Positions 59,113 to 64,000 of a stretch of 64,000 nt of DNA are shown in pieces. The first letter of the stretch is position 1; every line of letters begins with the position of its first letter. The stretch spans positions 1 through 64,000 of the forward strand of contig DIGE01000019.1 in assembly GCA_002419465.1 (NCBI GenBank). The letters run 5' to 3'. A model generated the notes under the pieces. That model worked only from the letters and a program-made list of their open reading frames with translations. It searched no databases and was not told where the DNA came from. The stretch is from Geobacter sp. UBA5730 (GTDB lineage: Bacteria > Desulfobacterota > Desulfuromonadia > Geobacterales > Pseudopelobacteraceae). Position numbers and translations under genes: made by a program.

Positions 59113-60248
59113 GTGTACTCCTCCTTGTGTGATACTGCAGATTGGGTATGTTGAGTGAAAAAATCCCGGCGGAACTGGTCGAAACGGTTCAACTGGATCG
59201 CCTCCCGCATCCGGGACATCAGGTCCAGATAATAGGCTATGTTATGGTACGTGTTCAAGATCGAAGACAATATCTCATCGGAACGATACAGGTGCCGCAG
59301 GTAAGCCCGCGAGTAAGTACGGCAGACCTGACAGCTACAGTTCGGGTCAAGCGGTCCCTGATCCTCCTCATACTGCTTGGCTTTGATATTAACCCGCCCC
59401 TGACTGGTAAACAGCATCCCGTTACGCGCGTTGCGGGTCGGCATGACGCAGTCGAACATATCGTAGCCGCGCCAGACCGCCTCCACCAGATCTTCCGGGG
59501 TGCCGATCCCCATAATGTAACGGGGATGGTCTGTTGGGAGCTGCGATTCGCAAGCATCCATCACCGCGTGCATGACCGGTTTTTCCTCGCCCACCGACAG
59601 ACCGCCCAGGGCATAGCCGGCGAAGCCGATTTCCTGCAGTTCGGCAGCCGAACGTTGACGCAGTTCCGGAAAACGCCCCCCCTGCACGATACCGAACAAC
59701 AGCTGATCCTGACGGGTGTGGGCCTGTTTGCTGCGCCGCGCCCAGCGTGTGGTAAGTTCAAGGGAGCGTTCAACATAACTGCGGTCAGCATCGGCTGACG
59801 GACATTCGTCAAAACACATGATCACGTCGGCCCCCAGAGACTGCTGGATACCGATCGACAGCTCGGGAGTCAGCAAATGGCTGGAACCATCAATATGGGA
59901 GCGAAACTGCACCCCTTCTTCCGTTATCTTGCGCAACTCTGCCAGACTGAACACCTGAAACCCGCCTGAATCGGTCAGGATCGGTCCATCCCAGGCCATG
60001 AAGCGGTGCAGCCCTCCCAGCTGTTCCACCAACCGGTGTCCCGGTCGCAGGTACAGGTGGTAGGTGTTGGCCAGGATGATCTGCGCCCCGACTTCCCGCA
60101 GGTCAGCAGGCCGCATCGCCTTGACCGTGGCGTTGGTACCCACCGGCATGAAGATCGGTGTCTGCACCGGACCATGGGCAGTGGTCAGCAGACCACAGCG
60201 GGCTCGGCTGGTACTGTCCTGATGCAGCAATTGAAAATGATCCGGCAC
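59106..60248 (-). CDS. tgt: tRNA-guanine transglycosylase
   Basis: 380 residues. It exchanges guanine for preQ1 at the wobble base of GUN-anticodon tRNAs. The substrate loop L-T-D-S-G-G-F-Q-V-F (about 90-99), the second Asp region (F-D-E-C-P at about 144), the nucleophile Asp in D-C-V-M-P-T-R (about 265), and zinc ligands C-S-C-Q-V-C...H (about 303-334) are all there. Next to queA, the next step in queuosine synthesis. Confidence 0.97.
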   Translation of the reverse strand: MPDHFQLLHQDSTSRARCGLLTTAHGPVQTPIFMPVGTNATVKAMRPADLREVGAQIILANTYHLYLRPGHRLVEQLGGLHRFMAWDGPILTDSGGFQVFSLAELRKITEEGVQFRSHIDGSSHLLTPELSIGIQQSLGADVIMCFDECPSADADRSYVERSLELTTRWARRSKQAHTRQDQLLFGIVQGGRFPELRQRSAAELQEIGFAGYALGGLSVGEEKPVMHAVMDACESQLPTDHPRYIMGIGTPEDLVEAVWRGYDMFDCVMPTRNARNGMLFTSQGRVNIKAKQYEEDQGPLDPNCSCQVCRTYSRAYLRHLYRSDEILSSILNTYHNIAYYLDLMSRMREAIQLNRFDQFRRDFFTQHTQSAVSHKEEYTC

Positions 60249-60256
60249 CGCAACTC

Positions 60257-61285
60257 CTACACAATCAGCATGGCATCGCCATAGCTATAGAATCTGAACT
60301 GCCGTCTGACCGCCTCGGCATAGGCATCCAGGACAAACTCCCGGCCGGCAAAAGCCGCCACCAACATCAACAGGGTGGACTCAGGCAGGTGGAAGTTGGT
60401 CAACAGGGCATCCACCACCTTGAAGCGGTAGCCGGGATAGATAAAGATATCAGCCTGCCCTGCCCCGGCCCGGACGAGACCTGTCTGGTCGGCGGCGTAT
60501 TCCAGGGTGCGAGCGGCGGTGGTACCCACGGCAACGACTCGTCCGCCGGCCTGTTTGGTGGCGTTAATGGCCGCTACCGTCTCTTCGGGGACCAGATACC
60601 GCTCGCGATGGATGCGATGTTCCTGAACCCGCACCACCCGCACCGGCTGGAAGGTACCCAACCCCACATGCAGGGTAACCTGCGCGACAACGATGCCCTG
60701 TTGTTGCAGCTGCGCCAGCAATGCCGGGGTGAAATGCAGTCCGGCGGTAGGGGCAGCCACGGCACCCGGATTACCGGCATAAACGGTCTGATAGCGCTCC
60801 CGGTCCAATGCCTCGCTCTCTCGCCCCAGATAGGGGGGGATCGGCATCTGTCCGACCCGCTCCAGCCAGACGTCAAAATCATCACAGCCACTGAAGCTGA
60901 TCAGCCAGTCCTGTTCACCAATCCGCTCAACCACCTGGGCGGTGACACCATCAGGGAGAAATATCGTCTGGCCAGGCTTGCAGGATTTGGAAGAACGCAA
61001 CAGGCAACGCCACTGCTGCTCTCCCTGGCCCTGTTCCATCAGAAATATCTCCACCCGTCCACCGGTAGCCTTGGTGCCAAACAGCCGGGCCGGAATTACC
61101 CTGGTATCATTCACCACCAGCAGGTCGCCGGGACGCAGCCAGTCACCGATCCGGTCGAAGGTGCTCTCGCTCAGCAGCTCCCCCTGCCGTTGCAACACCA
61201 TCAGACGGGAAGCATCCCTCTCTGCCGCCGGATAACGAGCAATCAGACCATCCGGCAGCTCAAAACCAAAATCAGAAACCAGCAT
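60257..61285 (-). CDS. queA: S-adenosylmethionine:tRNA ribosyltransferase-isomerase
   Basis: 342 residues. Motifs R-Y-P-A-x-x-R-D-A-S-R-L at the start, L-V-V-N-D-T-R-V-I-P-A-R-L, and C-terminal P-T-A-G-L-H-F-T and N-F-H-L-P-E-S-T. It moves the ribosyl part of SAM to preQ1-tRNA, giving epoxyqueuosine. The gene lies eight bases before tgt, with a SpoIID-like gene ten bases upstream. Confidence 0.96.
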   Translation of the reverse strand: MLVSDFGFELPDGLIARYPAAERDASRLMVLQRQGELLSESTFDRIGDWLRPGDLLVVNDTRVIPARLFGTKATGGRVEIFLMEQGQGEQQWRCLLRSSKSCKPGQTIFLPDGVTAQVVERIGEQDWLISFSGCDDFDVWLERVGQMPIPPYLGRESEALDRERYQTVYAGNPGAVAAPTAGLHFTPALLAQLQQQGIVVAQVTLHVGLGTFQPVRVVRVQEHRIHRERYLVPEETVAAINATKQAGGRVVAVGTTAARTLEYAADQTGLVRAGAGQADIFIYPGYRFKVVDALLTNFHLPESTLLMLVAAFAGREFVLDAYAEAVRRQFRFYSYGDAMLIV

Positions 61286-61295
61286 GTCGCTTCCG

Positions 61296-62420
61296 TTACC
61301 TGGCTACTGAGATGTTGCGCAATTCGGTGCCCGGATAGTAGTAGGACAGGATCTCACTGTAGCTGAAGCCATCCAGTGCCCGCTGTTTGGCCCCCCACTG
61401 ACATAATCCCACGCCATGACCATACCCGGCGCCGCTGAAAAAAGCGGTTCCACCCTCTACCCGCACCATGAAATTGGTGCTCTTGATTACCGTGGAGCCG
61501 ACCGTCATACGAAACTTGGTGGCCGGCATGGTCAGGCTGCCGCGGGAGGTGGTTAACAGCACGTTTTTAAGCCGTCCCCGGCTGTTCCGGGGGCCAGGCC
61601 TGATATCAGTCAGCCCTGAAACCTTCAGAGCGGCTTCCAGCTTCGACAGCGACAGACTCTGTTCCCAAACGTTAGAATTACCAGCGGCACAGTACTGGCA
61701 ATCCACCCCTTTCAGGTACGGTAACGAGACTCCCCAAACATGGGCCGAGTCTTCGGTTTTGCCACCGCAGGTGGCGTGGTAGAATGCCTGAATCACGGTG
61801 CCATGATAGGTCAGCACCTGCCCCTCGGTCTCCTGGACCCCCCGGGCAGCCCGGCTGTCTTCCTGATCACTACCATCATAAACCTGATCCATCACGGTTG
61901 CTTCGAGATGGTAGGGAGCCGTGCGCCGCTCATTCCGTTTGGCCACTGCATAGGTACGTGCAATCACCGCCTGAGCCTTTACCGATTCCATCGGCCAGGT
62001 GGATGATATCTCGCTATTGATCACTCCTACCAGATACTGTTCCAACGGCAGCTCATTCACCACCAGCAGTCCGTCATTTGCCGCAGAAAGCTCAAGCACC
62101 CCTCGAAAGGACTTGTTGTTCAGCTTGAGGGGACCAGCAGCAGAGACCCTCAGCTTGTGATAACTGACCCCGCCAGCCGAAATCTGGCCATACCCTGAAC
62201 GCACCACAACCGGCGTCTGCAGCACCACCGCCGTTCCGGACTCACTCAGCCCCAAAAGGCCGTCGCCATCCAGGGTGACAGTGTCGGCAGTACGGCTGAT
62301 TGCCACGCGGATCAGTTCGTGCTGCAGCGGTTGTTCCTGCGCCATACAAGGCGCTGCGGGAAGCAGTCCACTGATCAGCATCGCCAGAATGGCTATGACG
62401 GAAAAAGATAACGTAGGCAT
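61296..62420 (-). CDS. SpoIID/LytB domain protein, secreted
   Basis: 374 residues from the ATG at 62420, with a signal peptide at about 1-27 (V-I-A-I-L-A-M-L-I-S-G-L-L-P-A-A). The SpoIID core has P-L-E-Q-Y-L-V-G-V-I-N-S-E-I (about 128), K-A-Q-A-V-I-A-R-T-Y-A (about 150), T-C-G-G-K-T-E-D and G-Y-G-H-G-V-G-L-C-Q-W-G-A at the end. In spore formers it cleaves denuded peptidoglycan glycan strands; in Geobacter-type cells it probably has a general wall role. There is no Shine-Dalgarno; a promoter lies 12 bases upstream. Confidence 0.88.
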   Translation of the reverse strand: MPTLSFSVIAILAMLISGLLPAAPCMAQEQPLQHELIRVAISRTADTVTLDGDGLLGLSESGTAVVLQTPVVVRSGYGQISAGGVSYHKLRVSAAGPLKLNNKSFRGVLELSAANDGLLVVNELPLEQYLVGVINSEISSTWPMESVKAQAVIARTYAVAKRNERRTAPYHLEATVMDQVYDGSDQEDSRAARGVQETEGQVLTYHGTVIQAFYHATCGGKTEDSAHVWGVSLPYLKGVDCQYCAAGNSNVWEQSLSLSKLEAALKVSGLTDIRPGPRNSRGRLKNVLLTTSRGSLTMPATKFRMTVGSTVIKSTNFMVRVEGGTAFFSGAGYGHGVGLCQWGAKQRALDGFSYSEILSYYYPGTELRNISVAR

Positions 62421-62438
62421 GTGAGTAAAAATCGCTTG

Positions 62439-62467
62439 ATAGAACCATACTGCCGACACTCTGTCAA
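62439..62467 (-). promoter_or_regulatory. Promoter of the spoIID-like gene
   Basis: Minus strand TTGACA (62462-62467), 17-base spacer, TTCTAT (62439-62444). Predicts a leader of about 12 bases before the ATG at 62420. Confidence 0.5.
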
Positions 62468-62513
62468 ACAGTTTCGCCCTGTGAAAGGCGTGTATACGCC
62501 GCAATCACAGGAT

Positions 62514-62542
62514 TTGACAGGGGCAGTCCGGCAGGGTACACT
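62514..62542 (+). promoter_or_regulatory. Strong promoter of the ABC ATPase genes
   Basis: TTGACA (62514-62519), 17-base spacer, TACACT (62537-62542). The start codon at 62551 is only eight bases from the -10 box, so the message should be almost leaderless. Confidence 0.65.
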
Positions 62543-62550
62543 ACCCGCCC

Positions 62551-63510
62551 ATGGCACTGCTTGAACTTACCGCACTGAGCACCACCATCACCACCCCCAC
62601 AGGAATGGTCCGTGCCGTACAGGAGGTGAGCCTCTCGGTTGAACGGGGCCAAACCGTGGCCCTGGTAGGAGAATCCGGTTCCGGTAAAAGTATCACCGCC
62701 CGCTCCATCATGGGCCTGCTGCCCCCGGCAGCCAGAATTGTAGCCGGCTCGATCCGCTTTGAGGGGCAGGAACTGGTAGATCTGCCAGCCGAACAACGAC
62801 GCGCCTTACGGGGTAGCCGGATGGCAATGGTCTTCCAGGAGCCGATGACGTCATTAAACCCGGTGCTGCGGATTGGCGAGCAACTGAGCGAACCGTTGCA
62901 GCTGCACCGAGGCATGGATCGCAAGACCGCTGCGATCGAGGCTGCGCACCTCCTCCACCAGGTCGGCATCAGCGATCCTGGCTTGCGCTTGCGGGACTAT
63001 CCGCACCAGCTCTCCGGCGGACAACGGCAGCGGGTCATGATCGCCATGGCACTGGCCTGCAACCCGGCGCTTTTGATCGCCGACGAGCCCACCACGGCCC
63101 TGGACGTGACCATCCAGGTGCAAATCCTGGAACTGATCGACCGCCTGCAGGCCGATCAGGGGCTCGCCCTGCTGCTGATCACGCACGACCTGGGAATCGT
63201 GGCGGAACGTGCCGACCAGGTGCATGTGATGTATGCCGGGCGGATTGTTGAGTCGTCCCCCACCAGGGAACTGCTGGCCAGCCCTGCCCATCCTTATACT
63301 GTCGGACTTTTGGCCTCGCTGCCGGAAAATGTCATCCCCGGCTCACCCCTGAACGCCATCCCCGGCCAGCCACCGGATCTGGCCGCCGAACTGATCGGTT
63401 GCCCGTTCCGCGAACGCTGTCCCGATGCCTTTGCCCTCTGTGGCAGCGCCATGCCTGGCCAAAGGGCACTGACCGCGGGGCATGCAGTCCGTTGCTGGAA
63501 ATATCTATGA
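62551..63510 (+). CDS. Oligopeptide/dipeptide ABC transporter ATPase, OppD type
   Basis: 319 residues: Walker A G-E-S-G-S-G-K-S (about 40-47), Q-loop F-Q-E-P-M-T-S-L-N-P (about 95), signature L-S-G-G-Q-R-Q-R (about 160), Walker B A-L-L-I-A-D-E-P-T-T, and the C-terminal C-P-F-R-E-R-C-P...C iron-sulphur-type tail of peptide transporters (about 285-315). It powers peptide or nickel import. Start has no Shine-Dalgarno, in line with the near-leaderless promoter. No permease or binding protein is upstream. Confidence 0.93.
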   Translation: MALLELTALSTTITTPTGMVRAVQEVSLSVERGQTVALVGESGSGKSITARSIMGLLPPAARIVAGSIRFEGQELVDLPAEQRRALRGSRMAMVFQEPMTSLNPVLRIGEQLSEPLQLHRGMDRKTAAIEAAHLLHQVGISDPGLRLRDYPHQLSGGQRQRVMIAMALACNPALLIADEPTTALDVTIQVQILELIDRLQADQGLALLLITHDLGIVAERADQVHVMYAGRIVESSPTRELLASPAHPYTVGLLASLPENVIPGSPLNAIPGQPPDLAAELIGCPFRERCPDAFALCGSAMPGQRALTAGHAVRCWKYL

Positions 63511-64000
63511 CCACACCGATGCTGGAAACACTGGCCGTTTCAAAGAGCTTTGCCCTGCGGGGGGACGGCCGACACAAGGGACACTCTGGCTTCCTGAAGG
63601 CCGTCGACCAAGTCTCTCTGACGCTTGGCGCCAGCGAAACCCTGGGAATCGCGGGAGAATCCGGCTGCGGCAAATCTACTCTGGCTAAACTGATCACCGG
63701 CCTCTTGGCGCCCGACAGCGGCGGCATCATGTTCCAGGGCGCGGAACTGACTCGACTAACCCCGGATATGCGACGTCTCTTCCGCAGGTCGGTGCAGATG
63801 ATTTTTCAGGATCCGTTCTCGTCCCTGAACCCCCGTCTGCGGATCGGTGACGCCATTGCCGAACCGTTGCTGATTCATGGGCTGGCTCCTGCTGCCGACT
63901 GCCGAGCTCGAGCAGAGTCGCTCATGCAGCAGGTCGGGCTGGCAGCAGAGCTCTATGACCGCTTCCCTCATGAATTTTCAGGTGGCCAACGGCAACGGAT
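63507..64000 (+). CDS. Oligopeptide/dipeptide ABC transporter ATPase, OppF type (runs off the window)
   Basis: Starts at the ATG at 63507, overlapping the oppD-type stop (ATGA). The visible 164 codons show Walker A G-E-S-G-C-G-K-S-T, Q-loop F-Q-D-P-F-S-S-L-N-P and the beginning of the signature F-S-G-G-Q-R-Q-R at the window end. It is the usual partner of OppD. An insertion G-R-H-K-G-H-S-G-F-L before the first strand matches this subfamily. Confidence 0.93.
   Translation, partial: MTTPMLETLAVSKSFALRGDGRHKGHSGFLKAVDQVSLTLGASETLGIAGESGCGKSTLAKLITGLLAPDSGGIMFQGAELTRLTPDMRRLFRRSVQMIFQDPFSSLNPRLRIGDAIAEPLLIHGLAPAADCRARAESLMQQVGLAAELYDRFPHEFSGGQRQR

Overview
The window reads as a chromosome segment of a Geobacter-type bacterium (Desulfuromonadota/Geobacterales; a Trichlorobacter/Geobacter lovleyi-like organism is my best guess). 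The basis is multihaem c-type cytochromes, a truncated-type MetH next to a GerMN protein and murI, the order hrcA-grpE-dnaK-dnaJ, and the chain yajC-secD-secF. No species call can be proven from the sequence alone.

Positions 115-19943 are an integrated genomic island of about 19.8 kb. It entered the 3' end of a tRNA-Gly(GCC) gene: the intact gene is at 19899-19973 and a displaced 46-bp copy of its 3' half, followed by the original terminator, is at 115-160. The island carries integrase and excisionase, a recombination set (Cas4-like nuclease, RecT/Bet annealase, RuvC-like resolvase, RadC-like protein), a primase (TOPRIM) and a DUF927 helicase-like protein, ribbon-helix-helix regulators, zinc-ribbon proteins, and a BrnT/BrnA toxin-antitoxin pair. 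I see no capsid, packaging or conjugation genes, so it looks like a satellite-like or mobilisable element. Its left arm carries cargo: an AT-rich three-gene cassette (unknown protein, TerB-like membrane protein, HNH-motif membrane protein) behind a WYL-domain regulator. Perfect inverted repeats of the form GCGAC-N7-GTCGC lie in front of both the regulator and the cassette. This has the layout of a regulated anti-phage defence locus that I do not recognise. An M16 peptidase gene also sits there, its 3' end running into an antisense DUF2130 remnant.

Positions 20040-37500 are ordinary chromosome: metH, a GerMN protein and murI on the minus strand; the CIRCE-controlled heat-shock operon hrcA-grpE-dnaK-dnaJ on the plus strand; a small membrane protein and a small dihaem cytochrome; a large multihaem cytochrome; a sensor kinase and sigma-54 response regulator pair; an rRNA methyltransferase and coaE; and tRNA-Arg(CCG). 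A tRNA-Pro(UGG) and a transposase-like remnant follow.

Positions 37945-62420 are almost entirely minus strand: spoIID-like, queA, tgt, yajC, secD, secF and a TPR protein, then recJ, a cation efflux protein and an orphan Cas6-like gene. After these comes an eleven-gene operon (41360-52060) of four B12-type radical SAM proteins, one SPASM-like radical SAM protein, an acyl carrier protein, a FabD-like acyltransferase, a hotdog thioesterase, an LpxL-like acyltransferase, a family 2 glycosyltransferase and a polysaccharide deacetylase. This looks like a dedicated pathway that builds and radically modifies an acyl chain and attaches it to a lipid or glycan. It ends next to xseB, ispA, dxs and a J-domain gene. 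The last 1.5 kb carries two oligopeptide-type ABC ATPases on the plus strand; the second runs off the window.

The two best candidates for an undescribed system are the WYL-regulated HNH/TerB cassette (416-4326) and the radical SAM/acyl operon (41360-52060).
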